Positions 15,655 through 24,846 are shown, counted from the first letter of the stretch. The stretch is 44,025 nt of DNA from an uncultured Eubacteriales bacterium (GCA_900549725.1 URPL01000015.1:1-44025), one strand, 5' to 3'. The notes: a model not told the origin generated them from the sequence alone. Numbers and translations are program-made.

Positions 15655-18558
15655 ATGAAAAACAGAAAATGCATCCGTGCCGCCGCACTCTTTTTGTTTG
15701 CACTTTTATTGGCTTTTTCGCTCTGCGGCGTATTTGCTTCAAATGCGGAGTTTTCGGACGTGCCGCCATTGCATTGGAGCTATGATGCCGTAGCATATGT
15801 TTTTGAAAACGGGCTGATGGTCGGCATGGGCGAGACGGAGTTTGCGCCAAATGCGTCGCTGACGCGTGAAATGTTTGTAAACGTGCTCTACCGCATCGCA
15901 AAGCTGCGGGGGGATGCAACCGATTTTTTTCCCGCCGATCTTTTTTCCGATGTTGCGCCAAACGGCGGCGCATGGTATACCTCCGGCGTGCTTTGGGCGG
16001 CGCAAAACGGTATTACCGCCGGCATGGGCGACGGCACATTCGGCATCGGTCAGCCGCTTACGCGGGAGCAGATGGCGCGCCTTTGCTGCAGCTATTTGCA
16101 GGCATTTTTAAAGCTTGATCTTTCCGTAGAGAAAGATGGCACCGTTTTTGCGGATGCAGATGAAATTTCCGCATGGGCAAAGAATTCGGTTTCGGTATTT
16201 GCGGGACTTGGAATTTTGATCGGCGACGGCAGCGGTAAATTTTTGCCAAAACAGAATACGACCCGCGCGCAGGCTGCCGTTATTTTTCAAAAACTGATGC
16301 TTTTCTTGGAGGAGCGGGAAAAGCCGCAGGAATGCTGCCATGAAAAAACGCAGATCGATGCGGCGCAGACGCCGAGCTGCACCGAGAGCGGAAAAACGGA
16401 AGGAGAGCATTGCCTGCTTTGCGGCAAGGTGCTCACAGCGCAGCAAATATTGCCGCCGCTTGGGCACGATACCGAGAGCTTTGCACCAAAGGAGCCCACC
16501 TGCACCGAGAACGGGTATACCGCCTATACGGTTTGCCGCCGCTGCGGGCTCAGCACGCGGGAGGAGCTTTCGGCGCTCGGGCATTCCTTCGGCGCTTGGC
16601 AAATCGTTTCGGACACTTTGCAGCAGCGGGTATGCGCGCGCTGCGGGGATATTGAGACGCGCACGCTCACTCCGCCCGCACAAGCCCCCGCAATTTATTT
16701 TCCGGCAAATGACGAGATGTATTTGCGCGATGCCGTTCCCGTGAGCCGCTACGACGGCTTGCAGGGCAAAAGTGCGCGCAATGAGGGCGAGGGCATGCAG
16801 CTGATTCTCCGTTTTGTGCAAGATGCGGAAAATGTGCGGCTCTCCCTTTCTGCGCTGACGGACGGACAGGGGCATGTTTTAAATGAGATTGAGCTTTATC
16901 GGCAGCATTATGTGGAACATTCCGTGAAATATAACCCCGCGGCATACGGCGGCGCCGCTTCACTGCCGCGCGGTTTTTATCCCGATGCGCTGATTCCGAT
17001 CACGGCAAGTGAAAAAGAATATGCCGATACGAGCCGCTGCAATATTGCTGCAGGAGAAAACGGGGGTTTTTGGATCACCGTATGGGTGCCCAAAGATCAA
17101 CCCGCAGGGCTTTATACCGGCACGCTGACCGTTACCTATGACGAAAACGGGAGAGTGGAAATTCCCGTGTGCTTTGAGGTTTGGGATATCACGCTGCCCG
17201 ACGCCCCTTCCATTAAAACAGCATTTGCACTTTGGGATGTTGCGGGGTTTTATGCCGACCGCCGCGTTTTGACTACGGCGCAAAAGCAATATGAGATGGA
17301 AAAAACCTATTACGATTTTTTGCAGAAATACCGCATCAGCGCAACGGATATCCCCGTGCGCGGGGAGGACAGCGGGAGCGTTGAGCGCTGGTTTTCCGCA
17401 ATTCTGGACACGGCAAAGAATGCGCGCTGCTCCGCGTTCCGCATTCCGTATTATTCCGCTTCGCAAACGCCGAGCGAATTTGATACAAAGCTGCGCGCGC
17501 TTCTCATCGAAAACGGGCTTTTGGAAAAAGCATTTTACTATCGGGTGGATGAAAAATACACGCTCGAATCGCTCACGACCGAGGAGAAAAATTTTCTTGC
17601 GGGAACCGCAAAGGTCAACCCTGAGGTGCCAAACATTGTAACAACGCATGCCGACGCGCTGCTTTCACTGACAAACGGGCTCTGCCCGCTGTGGCACCGC
17701 GTGGATGAAAGCTGGATTCGGACGCAGCAGGCGGCAGGAAAAACAGTTTGGTGGTACGGCTGCGCAATCCCGACCTATCCGAGCGCGACCTATCAGCTTG
17801 TGGATGTTTTGCTTTCGCCGCGCATCGTGCATTGGATGGAAAAGGATGTCGGTGTTAGCGGTGAGCTTTATTGGGCAACAACGCTTTGGACGCGCAACTG
17901 GGGCGACAAAGCGGAGTACACGCGCGACCCGTGGACCGACCCGTATACGGCATTTGCAAACGGCGTCGGAGAAAATGCGGGCGACGGCATGCTGCTTTAC
18001 CCGGGGTATTACCGCAGCGGCGGCGGAAAGGTTTATGCCGACGGCTACGTCAACCGCAATGTTCCGGTGCCAACGCTGCGTTTGGAGGCCATTCGCGACG
18101 GCTTTGAAGATTATGAATATCTCACGCTTTTGGAACAGAGGCTCAAGCGTATCCGCAAAACCCTTGGGCTTTCCGAGAGCACGGATGCGCTTTTAAACAC
18201 CTATTACAATGCCCTGTATTTACAGGGACAGGGCGAAATGCTCACCGGTAATTTTGATCATGCAGACCCTGTTTTGCTGCAAAGCGTGCGCGAGAGTATG
18301 GCGAGCGACCTGATGCGCAAGGATGAAAATTCTTTTGTCGCCGTGGAGCGGCTTTCTAAAACCGAGCTGCGCCTGACGGTTTATACCAAAGATCCGCGCG
18401 TGATTACCATTGCGGGGGAAAGCGTTGCCCAGGAGAATCTCGGCAGTTGCTATGCAGCGCGAAAAGTAATCGAAGGGCAGGCGGGGGAAAAGCAAACCGT
18501 CACGGTGCTTGCCGGTGAAGAAGAATATACGCGGGTCCTGAATTTTTCACTTTCCTGA
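15655..18558 (+). CDS. SLH-anchored protein with Cys-pair repeats and DUF4091/GH123-like domain
   Basis: A secreted protein of 967 residues. A signal peptide (1-31) is followed by three S-layer homology modules (about 32-80, 97-147 and 165-215; each with F-S/A-D and a late TR-x-x element) that bind secondary wall polymer. Next come short repeats (about 229-335) with CxxCG pairs and LGH spacers, a module common in Clostridia surface proteins. The rest resembles DUF4091, a TIM-barrel family related to GH123 hexosaminidases: YYRVDEKYT provides an Asp-Glu pair (632-633) where GH123-type enzymes carry theirs, followed by VWWYGC, LYWATTLW and LEAIRDGFEDYEYL. Hydrolysis of an amino-sugar glycan at the surface is inferred. 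The start is the ATG after GAGGG. A longer reading from 15595 lacks a ribosome site. No convincing promoter was found in the 180 bases upstream. Confidence 0.85.
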   Translation: MKNRKCIRAAALFLFALLLAFSLCGVFASNAEFSDVPPLHWSYDAVAYVFENGLMVGMGETEFAPNASLTREMFVNVLYRIAKLRGDATDFFPADLFSDVAPNGGAWYTSGVLWAAQNGITAGMGDGTFGIGQPLTREQMARLCCSYLQAFLKLDLSVEKDGTVFADADEISAWAKNSVSVFAGLGILIGDGSGKFLPKQNTTRAQAAVIFQKLMLFLEEREKPQECCHEKTQIDAAQTPSCTESGKTEGEHCLLCGKVLTAQQILPPLGHDTESFAPKEPTCTENGYTAYTVCRRCGLSTREELSALGHSFGAWQIVSDTLQQRVCARCGDIETRTLTPPAQAPAIYFPANDEMYLRDAVPVSRYDGLQGKSARNEGEGMQLILRFVQDAENVRLSLSALTDGQGHVLNEIELYRQHYVEHSVKYNPAAYGGAASLPRGFYPDALIPITASEKEYADTSRCNIAAGENGGFWITVWVPKDQPAGLYTGTLTVTYDENGRVEIPVCFEVWDITLPDAPSIKTAFALWDVAGFYADRRVLTTAQKQYEMEKTYYDFLQKYRISATDIPVRGEDSGSVERWFSAILDTAKNARCSAFRIPYYSASQTPSEFDTKLRALLIENGLLEKAFYYRVDEKYTLESLTTEEKNFLAGTAKVNPEVPNIVTTHADALLSLTNGLCPLWHRVDESWIRTQQAAGKTVWWYGCAIPTYPSATYQLVDVLLSPRIVHWMEKDVGVSGELYWATTLWTRNWGDKAEYTRDPWTDPYTAFANGVGENAGDGMLLYPGYYRSGGGKVYADGYVNRNVPVPTLRLEAIRDGFEDYEYLTLLEQRLKRIRKTLGLSESTDALLNTYYNALYLQGQGEMLTGNFDHADPVLLQSVRESMASDLMRKDENSFVAVERLSKTELRLTVYTKDPRVITIAGESVAQENLGSCYAARKVIEGQAGEKQTVTVLAGEEEYTRVLNFSLS

Positions 18559-18565
18559 GTTTTTC

Positions 18566-18594
18566 TTGCTTTTGCGCCCACGATATGGTATAAT
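18566..18594 (+). promoter_or_regulatory. Sigma-70 type promoter of the nfo/GH3 unit
   Basis: TTGCTT and TATAAT are separated by 17 bases, with an extended -10 TG (TGGTATAAT). It lies about 37 bases before the ATG of the membrane protein gene. Confidence 0.8.
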
Positions 18595-18630
18595 GCTTTA
18601 CAAAGCTACCATGAAAAAGGAACGGATTTG

Positions 18631-19539
18631 ATGAAACGCATACTTTTTGTCGGCGCGCTGCTGTCTATGTTGCTGCTTTTCTGTTTTCCTGCCGCTGCGC
18701 TTGCGGAGGAAACGGCATTTGGTGCGACCGAGCCGCAACGCTCGGAGCGGGGCGAGGACGGCGCCGTGACGAAATATTATACCTTTGCATCCTCTGCCCC
18801 GGGTGTGCATACCGAGCAGCTGTTTTTTGACGGAATGAACGCGGAGGACAGCAATACCCCCGTTCATTTCGATCTGCAGGCGGAAAATTTCAGCCTCCGT
18901 TTTTCCTATGACCTTTTATACCGCAATATCGGCAAATATGCAGATTTTACAATGCAGTGCACCCTGCGGGAACTCCGCGAGGACACAGGGCTTTCCCGGC
19001 GCCTGTGTGAAAAGCTCGGAGAGCGCGCGCTGTATCTGGATTTTCCGGACGGGGAGCATTATCCGGGCATTGCGACCCTTTCGGTGCCGCTTGCGCGCTT
19101 TGTCGGGCAGCGCGTCTCTCTTTGGCGCATCGTGCAAAACGAATCGGGCGAAAAAAGCTTTGCACCCGTCGTTGATTCGATTTTGCTTGACGAAAAGGCA
19201 ACGCTGCGCATCGATGTGACGGAATCCCATGATTATTTGGCTGTCGAATCCGCCGCGGCTCATGATGCGGCAGCGCTTCTTAGTGCCGCGGTGAGGCCGA
19301 TTGTGCTGAGCGAAAAGGCTCTGCCGCGCTTTGCGGTCATTCTGATCCTGATCGGGGCGGTGCTCCTGCTCGGCGGCTCGGCGGTGCTTCTTGTGCTGCG
19401 ATTCCGGAAAAAACGCCGTGCAGCGGCGCTTTTGCCCGCTGCCGAGGCGGAGAAAAAGCAGATACCGAAGAGCCGCAGAAATCAAAGAAAGCGCAAACGC
19501 GGACAAACGGAAACAACAAAACCAAGGGAGAAAAATTGA
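18631..19539 (+). CDS. Type I membrane protein with large ectodomain, unknown function
   Basis: A protein of 302 residues that I do not recognise. It has a signal peptide (about 1-26, ending ALAEE), an ectodomain of about 200 residues with alternating strands, a transmembrane helix near 230-255 and a very basic C-terminal tail rich in K and R. The ectodomain carries no visible catalytic or metal motif. A TTG directly before the ATG is an alternative start, and the ribosome site is AAAAAGGAA. It is the first gene of a run of co-directional genes and its stop codon overlaps the endonuclease IV start by one base. The shared unit does not reveal a function. Confidence 0.7.
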   Translation: MKRILFVGALLSMLLLFCFPAAALAEETAFGATEPQRSERGEDGAVTKYYTFASSAPGVHTEQLFFDGMNAEDSNTPVHFDLQAENFSLRFSYDLLYRNIGKYADFTMQCTLRELREDTGLSRRLCEKLGERALYLDFPDGEHYPGIATLSVPLARFVGQRVSLWRIVQNESGEKSFAPVVDSILLDEKATLRIDVTESHDYLAVESAAAHDAAALLSAAVRPIVLSEKALPRFAVILILIGAVLLLGGSAVLLVLRFRKKRRAAALLPAAEAEKKQIPKSRRNQRKRKRGQTETTKPREKN

Positions 19540-20375
19540 TGCTGCATATCGGATGCCATTTATCGTCTTCGGACGGCTATCTTGCCATGGGGCGCGAGGC
19601 GCTGCGCATCGGGGCGGATACCTTTGCCTTCTTTACACGCAATCCGCGCGGGGGCGCCGCAAAGCCGATTGACCCCGCGGATGTCGCCGCATTCCGCCGG
19701 CTTTCTGCCGAGCACAATTTTGCGCCGCTTGTGGCGCACGCGCCGTATACGCTCAACCCTTGCGCCGCGAAGCCTGAAACGTTGGAGTTTGCGCGGCAGA
19801 CCATGCGCGAGGATCTTGCGCGCATGGAACAAACGCCGGGGCAATATTATAATTTTCATCCCGGCAGTCATGTCGGGCAGGGCGCAGAGCGCGGCATTGC
19901 GCTCACGGCGCAAACGCTGAATCTCTCCATGCAAGATGAAATGACGACGACCGTTCTGATCGAAACCATGGCCGGCAAGGGCACGGAGATCGGCGTGAAC
20001 TTTGCGCAGGTACGCGCCATATTGGATCGCTGCGAATATCCGCGGCACATGGGCGTTTGCCTTGATACCTGCCATGTTTTTGACGGCGGATATGATATTG
20101 CGGCATCGCTTGACGATGTGCTGCGGGAATTTGACCGCGTGATCGGAATCGACCGCCTGCGCGCCGTCCATCTCAACGACAGCATGTACGGCTTTGCCTC
20201 GCATAAGGACCGCCATGCAAAGATCGGAGAGGGCAAAATCGGCTTTGCGGCGCTCAGCGCCGTGACCAATCACCCCATGCTGTATACTTTGCCGTTTATT
20301 TTGGAAACGCCGCAGAGCGATAACGACGGCTATGCCGATGAAATCATGCGCCTGCGCGCAGCATACACCCATTGA
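19539..20375 (+). CDS. nfo: Endonuclease IV (AP endonuclease)
   Basis: A cytoplasmic TIM-barrel enzyme of 278 residues that cuts DNA 5' to abasic sites in base excision repair, using three zinc ions. Visible family motifs: LHIGCHLSSSDGY at the start, LVAHAPYTLN, YYNFHPGSHVGQG (zinc His), VLIETMAGKG (zinc Glu), GVCLDTCHVFDGGYD (Asp-x-x-His), AVHLNDSMYGFASHKDRH and a late FILETP. The length is normal. The ATG overlaps the previous stop as TGATG, so the two genes are translationally coupled. The gene sits between unrelated functions, which is common for this repair gene. Confidence 0.93.
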   Translation: MLHIGCHLSSSDGYLAMGREALRIGADTFAFFTRNPRGGAAKPIDPADVAAFRRLSAEHNFAPLVAHAPYTLNPCAAKPETLEFARQTMREDLARMEQTPGQYYNFHPGSHVGQGAERGIALTAQTLNLSMQDEMTTTVLIETMAGKGTEIGVNFAQVRAILDRCEYPRHMGVCLDTCHVFDGGYDIAASLDDVLREFDRVIGIDRLRAVHLNDSMYGFASHKDRHAKIGEGKIGFAALSAVTNHPMLYTLPFILETPQSDNDGYADEIMRLRAAYTH

Positions 20376-20398
20376 CAGGAAAGGTTAGGTAACAAAAA

Positions 20399-22549
20399 GT
20401 GAAGCTCGACCCGAAGATCGAAAAAAGAATTGACGAGTTGCTGGGGGTTATGAGCCTGACGGAAAAGGTCGGTCAGCTCAATCAGATTTCCACACCCCGT
20501 GTGGATGATGAAAAGGTTTACGAAATGCTGCGGCAGGGCAGAATCGGCTCGTTCATCATGTCAAACACCGCCCATGCCGGCAATGAAATGGAGGAGACGC
20601 CCGACGGTGCGATATTGCACGAGGTGCAGCGCGTTGCCGTCGAGCAGGGGCCGCACGGCATCCCCGTGATTTACGGGCGCGATGTCATTCACGGGCACAA
20701 GACCGTATATCCCGTCCCGCTTGCCATGAGCGCTGCGTTTGAACCCGAGCTTGTGAAAAAATGCTATCGCAATATCGCAAAGGAAGCGGCGCGCGATTTT
20801 GTGCATTGGACCTTTACCCCGATGCTGGATATCTCGCGCGATCCGCGCTGGGGCAGATGCGTGGAAAGCCCGGGAGAGGACCCGTATCTCGGCAGAGTGA
20901 TGGCGAGAGCCGTGGTTGAGGGCTTCCAGGGTGAAGAAATCGGGGCAGAGGGCTCCGTTGCCGCCTGCGCAAAGCATTATATCTGTTACGGCGCTGCCGA
21001 GGGCGGCAGGGATTATCACAAGGCCGAGGTTTCCGATTACACGCTGCGCAATTATTATCTGCCCGCATTCCGTGAGGCGATCGATGCGGGCGTGCAGACG
21101 GTGATGAGCTCCTTTAATGAGATCAGCGGAAACGCCGTGACCTCCAGCCATTATCTTTTGACAGAGCTTTTACGCGATGAGCTCGGATTTGACGGCTTTG
21201 TGGTCAGCGACTGGGAGGCTGTCTGCCAGCTGGAAAAGCAGGGCCTTGCCAAGGACCGCGCCGAGTGCACCGAAATGGCGCTGTGCGCGGGGCTGGATAT
21301 GGATATGGTCGACTGCTGCTATATGGAGCATTTGGAGCGCCTGGTGGAGGAAGGGGTCGTGCCGATGTCCGTTGTGGATGAAGCATGCCGCCGTGTTTTG
21401 CGCGTGAAGCTGCGCATGGGGCTGTTTGAGCATCCGTATGCGCCGAAATATCTCATTGATTATGATGCGCACCGTCGTGACGCGCGCGAGCTTGCCGCAA
21501 AGAGTATGGTGCTTCTCAAGAACGAAAAGAATGCGCTGCCGCTGCGCCGCGACGAGTCTCTGGTGCTGATCGGCCCGATGGTGGATGAAAAGGGCTCCAT
21601 GCTCGGCAGCTGGTCGCTGGACGGGGATGAGGCGGATGTCGTCAGCATTCGCGAGGGTCTGCAGGCGGCGAGCGAGGGCGATGTGATTCGCTTTAATTAC
21701 AGCCACCTTTTGGATGAGCAATATCGCCAGCTGCGCTATGCGCAAACCGCTGTGATGTGCCTTGGAGAGAGCCGCTGGGTCACGGGAGAATACAGCTGCC
21801 TTGCAAACACGGATATTCCCGCAGAGCAGGTGGAAATGGTTTACCGTGCATGGCGTGAGGGCAAAAAAGTGATTGCGGTTCTTTGCTTCGGGCGCCCGGT
21901 TGCCATTGAAAAGATTCTGCCGTATTGCGATGCGGTGTTGTATGCATGGCACCCCGGCGTTGAGGCGGGCAATGCAATTGCGGATGTGCTTTACGGGGAT
22001 GTGAATCCCGGCGGTAAGCTGCCCATGACCATGCTGCGCAGTACCGGTCAGATTCCGCTGTATTATAACGCGCCCTCCAGCGGTCGACCCGTCAACGGAT
22101 ACTATGGCGAGGGAGACAGCTATTTCGATATGCTCTCAAGCCCCCTTTATCCCTTCGGATTTGGGCTTTCCTATACAAGCTTTTCGCTCTCGCAGGCAAA
22201 AATTGATTGCGAGCGTCTCTCTCTTTCCGAACTGAAGGACGGCAAAAAGCTGAAGCTTCGCGCTGTTTTGACCAATACCGGAGCGCGCAAGGGAGCTGAG
22301 ACGGTGCAGCTTTATGTGCGCGATCCGATTGCTTCCATGATGCGCCCGCTGCGCGAGCTCAAGGGTTTTGAAAAGGTTATGCTTGCGCCGGGCGAGAGCC
22401 GCGAGGTCGCGCTTGAGATCGGCTATGACGAACTTGCTTTTTATAACGGAAAAGGTGAATATGTCGTGGAAGCGGGTGAGTTCTATGCATGGCTCGGCAC
22501 GGATGCCTTCACCGAAAACGGTGTTTCCTTTGTTGTTGAAAATGACTGA
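20399..22549 (+). CDS. Glycoside hydrolase family 3 beta-glycosidase
   Basis: A protein of 716 residues without a signal peptide, so it acts in the cytoplasm on imported oligosaccharides or glycosides. The N-terminal (alpha/beta)8 domain contains KHYICYG (Lys192-His193) and GFDGFVVSDWEA, where Asp271 is the expected nucleophile. The second alpha/beta domain begins near residue 370, with AKSMVLLKNEKNALPL. A fibronectin-III-like domain ends the protein (LTNTGARKGAETVQLYVRD and GFEKVMLAPGES). The layout is that of beta-glucosidase/beta-xylosidase type enzymes such as BglX, and the exact sugar cannot be assigned. It begins with GTG behind AGGTTAGG. It lies 23 bases after nfo. Confidence 0.92.
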   Translation: MKLDPKIEKRIDELLGVMSLTEKVGQLNQISTPRVDDEKVYEMLRQGRIGSFIMSNTAHAGNEMEETPDGAILHEVQRVAVEQGPHGIPVIYGRDVIHGHKTVYPVPLAMSAAFEPELVKKCYRNIAKEAARDFVHWTFTPMLDISRDPRWGRCVESPGEDPYLGRVMARAVVEGFQGEEIGAEGSVAACAKHYICYGAAEGGRDYHKAEVSDYTLRNYYLPAFREAIDAGVQTVMSSFNEISGNAVTSSHYLLTELLRDELGFDGFVVSDWEAVCQLEKQGLAKDRAECTEMALCAGLDMDMVDCCYMEHLERLVEEGVVPMSVVDEACRRVLRVKLRMGLFEHPYAPKYLIDYDAHRRDARELAAKSMVLLKNEKNALPLRRDESLVLIGPMVDEKGSMLGSWSLDGDEADVVSIREGLQAASEGDVIRFNYSHLLDEQYRQLRYAQTAVMCLGESRWVTGEYSCLANTDIPAEQVEMVYRAWREGKKVIAVLCFGRPVAIEKILPYCDAVLYAWHPGVEAGNAIADVLYGDVNPGGKLPMTMLRSTGQIPLYYNAPSSGRPVNGYYGEGDSYFDMLSSPLYPFGFGLSYTSFSLSQAKIDCERLSLSELKDGKKLKLRAVLTNTGARKGAETVQLYVRDPIASMMRPLRELKGFEKVMLAPGESREVALEIGYDELAFYNGKGEYVVEAGEFYAWLGTDAFTENGVSFVVEND

Positions 22550-22580
22550 ATAATGCCCACGGGCAAGAAGGAGAGCAGCT

Positions 22581-22895
22581 ATGAGTCAATGGCATTCCCC
22601 CGAGACGGATCGCTTGTTCGAAGCAATCGCGGCACTGAAGAACAAAGAAGAGTGCTATCTTTTTTTCGAAGATGTCTGCACGGTGAAGGAGATTTTGGAT
22701 ATTGCGCAGCGCTTTGAGGCAGCTAAAATGCTGGACGCAGGGACGAGCTATGCGCTTGTCAGCCAAAAAACAGGGATGAGCACTGCGACGATCTGCCGCG
22801 TGAACAAATGCCTTGAATACGGAAACGGCGGCTATCGCCTTGCCATTGACCGTATGAAGGAAACGGAAGAGAACAGCAAAAAAGCGGCGCAATAA
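22581..22895 (+). CDS. YerC/YecD-family TrpR-like DNA-binding protein
   Basis: A protein of 104 residues matching the YerC/YecD family, which shares the TrpR helix-turn-helix fold. The helices are visible as ECYLFFEDVCTVKEILDIAQRF and the recognition element as SYALVSQKTGMSTATICRVNKCL, followed by YGNGGYRLAIDRM. Family members are small cytoplasmic regulators whose ligands and targets are poorly known. They are not proven tryptophan repressors. The ribosome site AAGGAGAG precedes the ATG. It follows the GH3 gene by 31 bases. Confidence 0.85.
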   Translation: MSQWHSPETDRLFEAIAALKNKEECYLFFEDVCTVKEILDIAQRFEAAKMLDAGTSYALVSQKTGMSTATICRVNKCLEYGNGGYRLAIDRMKETEENSKKAAQ

Positions 22896-22944
22896 AAGCC
22901 GTGCCAAATAATCGCCGCGGCCGTGGGAAAAGGAGGAGTGGGCC

Positions 22945-23580
22945 ATGGGGCATATTCCGTCTGCGCCGATTGCGCAGCAAACGATTTTAACGCTGGAGGA
23001 ATGTCTTGCGCAGGAAAAAAGCGCCGCGCTTTCCTATGACCGCTCCCGCTGGCTGTATTTGCCTCCGCAGTATTGCGATTATCGGTATTTGCTCGGCACG
23101 CGCGGCAAAAAGCCGGTCATCTGCATCGGCATCAATCCTTCAACCGCTGCGCCCGGGGCGCTGGATAACACGCTGAAAAGCGTAGAGCGTGTTGCGCTGC
23201 ACAACGGCTTTGATTCGTTTTTTATGTTCAATGTTTCCGCGCAGCGTGCCACGGCGCCTGGCGATATGGATCGCGCAGAGGATGTGCGGCTGCATACGGA
23301 AAACATGAAGACCTTTGCATATGTTCTTTCGGCATGCCCTGAGCCTGTTGTCTGGGCGGCATGGGGCACCATCATTGAAAAAAGAACCTATTTGTATTCG
23401 TATCTGCGGGAAATGATCGAAATTGCGGCGCAGTGCGGTGCCGTCTGGGTCAGCGCGGGGAAGCGTTCCGCCGCAGGGCATCCGCACCACCCGCTGTATC
23501 TGAAAAAGGACGCCGCATTTGACCCCTTTGACCCTGCAGACTATTTACAAAGCCTTGCCGGGCAGAGAATCGGCGCATAG
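22945..23580 (+). CDS. DUF1643 domain protein
   Basis: A protein of 211 residues of the DUF1643 family, recognised by CDYRYLLGTRG, ICIGINPSTAAPG (near 52-66), DSFFMFNVSAQRAT and VVWAAWGTIIEKR. The family is cytoplasmic, often found near mobile or repair genes, and has no agreed biochemical role. The conserved GINPSTA loop and later Asp/His residues suggest nucleotide or nucleic-acid chemistry, but that is conjecture. The ribosome site GGAGGAG precedes the ATG. It sits in the nfo/GH3 unit without a clear functional link. Confidence 0.8.
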   Translation: MGHIPSAPIAQQTILTLEECLAQEKSAALSYDRSRWLYLPPQYCDYRYLLGTRGKKPVICIGINPSTAAPGALDNTLKSVERVALHNGFDSFFMFNVSAQRATAPGDMDRAEDVRLHTENMKTFAYVLSACPEPVVWAAWGTIIEKRTYLYSYLREMIEIAAQCGAVWVSAGKRSAAGHPHHPLYLKKDAAFDPFDPADYLQSLAGQRIGA

Positions 23581-23621
23581 CCTGCTGTACATTCGGCGGC
23601 ATGGAAAGGAGCGAAGCACCA

Positions 23622-24299
23622 GTGGAAAACGAAAAAAGCAGCTTTTCCGCCCGAGTCAAAAATTATTGGTACCATTATAAATGGCACACCGTGATTGCCG
23701 TGTTTTTGGCGGCGGTGCTTGCCGTTTGCACGACGCAAATGTGCACGAAAGATAAATATGACTGCCATATTCTATATGCCGGCCCCGCCGTTTTCGGAGA
23801 GCAGGGGCAAAAAAGCACGGTTGCAGCGCTGCGCGATGCGATGCCGGGCGATTATGACGGCAATGGGAAGCTGACCCCGGATTTTACCGCGGTGACCTAT
23901 GTCTCCCCCGAGCGCGCACAGGAATATGTGGCAAGCGGGTACAACTATGACCCCGCAATCAATAAACAATCCAAAGATATTTTTTCGGCGGAGCTGATGA
24001 ACGGCCAGTGCCTGATTTATTTTATGGATCCCGCTCTTTATGCCGACACACTGCAATACGGCGCTTCCTTTTTCGCCCCGCTTTCCGATGTGTTTGATAC
24101 CGTGCCGGACTGTGCTTTTGACGAATATGCGCTTCTTTATCGCGACACCTCCTTTGCAAAGCGGCACCCGGAGCTCGTCATTCCGTCGGATACGGTGGTA
24201 TGCTTGCGTGTGAAAAGCTCGGTCAGCGGAAAAGCGACCGCAGATTGGGATGCGGTTTACGCATATCACGCCGCATTGTTTCAAAATCTTTGCAAATGA
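23622..24299 (+). CDS. Membrane-anchored protein of unknown function
   Basis: A protein of 225 residues with an N-terminal stretch KNYWYHYKWHT leading into one transmembrane helix (about 21-39), then an extracytoplasmic domain of about 180 residues with no recognised motif. The 'YWYHYKW' type of entry to the helix recurs in uncharacterised Clostridia membrane proteins. The start is taken as the GTG after AAAGGAG, because the ATG 21 bases upstream lies in the ribosome site itself. The last codon overlaps the next gene as ATGA. The ectodomain could be a small solute-binding or envelope domain, and nothing stronger can be said. Confidence 0.65.
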   Translation: MENEKSSFSARVKNYWYHYKWHTVIAVFLAAVLAVCTTQMCTKDKYDCHILYAGPAVFGEQGQKSTVAALRDAMPGDYDGNGKLTPDFTAVTYVSPERAQEYVASGYNYDPAINKQSKDIFSAELMNGQCLIYFMDPALYADTLQYGASFFAPLSDVFDTVPDCAFDEYALLYRDTSFAKRHPELVIPSDTVVCLRVKSSVSGKATADWDAVYAYHAALFQNLCK

Positions 24300-24622
24300 G
24301 CGCGGCAGATCGGCTTTTCGCCTGGTGTTTTTCCCATGGTCGGCAGCTGCTGTTTGCGGTGTGGGCGCTTTGGAATCTGATTGCTTTTTTTACGGTTGCC
24401 TTTGACAAATACCGCGCAAAGCACGGCATGCGGCGCATGCGGGAGAGAACGATGCTCCTCTATGCCGCAACCTTTGCGGGCGGCGGCGTGCTCGCGGCGT
24501 TTTATCTCTTTCGCCATAAAACAAAGCATCACGCGCTGCTGTTTTGGGTATGGTTTTTCTTTCTGCTTTCCGTTTTTGCGGCTGCTGCGATCGCTTGGCT
24601 GTCCTTGCGCGCGGCTTTATGA
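24296..24622 (+). CDS. DUF1294 small membrane protein
   Basis: A protein of 108 residues with three or four hydrophobic segments and the DUF1294 signature: FDKYRAKHGMRRMRERTMLL, then GGGVLAAFYLFRHKTKHHALLF. The Lys/Arg-rich loop and the RHKT element are the family's conserved features. The family is widespread, sometimes fused to cold-shock domains, and has no known function. The start overlaps the preceding stop (ATGA), which indicates translational coupling. The terminator begins at its stop codon. Confidence 0.85.
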   Translation: MSAADRLFAWCFSHGRQLLFAVWALWNLIAFFTVAFDKYRAKHGMRRMRERTMLLYAATFAGGGVLAAFYLFRHKTKHHALLFWVWFFFLLSVFAAAAIAWLSLRAAL

Positions 24623-24650
24623 GGGCTCGTTTTCGGGGCCCTCTTTTTTT
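24621..24650 (+). terminator. Rho-independent terminator of the nfo/GH3 unit
   Basis: The stem GAGGGC (24621-24626) with GCCCTC (24638-24643) is followed by seven T. It starts at the stop codon of the DUF1294 gene. Confidence 0.85.
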
Positions 24651-24660
24651 GTGCAGAGCG

Positions 24661-24697
24661 TTGCATAAATCGCATAGATGCATATCGATAAATGCAA
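24661..24697. promoter_or_regulatory. Inverted repeat upstream of the redox-operon promoter
   Basis: TTGCATAAATCG (24661-24672) and CGATAAATGCAA (24686-24697) form a 10-of-12 inverted repeat with a 13-base spacer, ending 20 bases upstream of the -35 box. The TTGCAT...ATGCAA ends recur in the palindrome over the acyl-CoA synthetase promoter at 42527-42544. Confidence 0.4.
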
Positions 24698-24717
24698 TAC
24701 CGATATTGAAAACAGCA

Positions 24718-24746
24718 TTGAAAATCAAAAATAACTATGCTATAAT
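24718..24746 (+). promoter_or_regulatory. Sigma-70 type promoter of the ldh-fumC-hdr-flx operon
   Basis: TTGAAA and a perfect TATAAT are separated by 17 bases. Transcription should start near 24753, giving a leader of about 104 bases with weak hairpin potential before ldh. Confidence 0.8.
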
Positions 24747-24846
24747 ATTTCCGACAGGCGCGGAAATTCGACCGTTTTTTCGGTACTTCCGAACGCCGAA
24801 ATTTATCACGCGGCTGTGAAAAAATAAGATTGCAGTCGGGAAAGGT

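Noticed and set aside
24790..24836. Rex operator at TTATCAC-N6-GTGAAAA
   Set aside because: The arms point in the opposite orientation to a Rex box.
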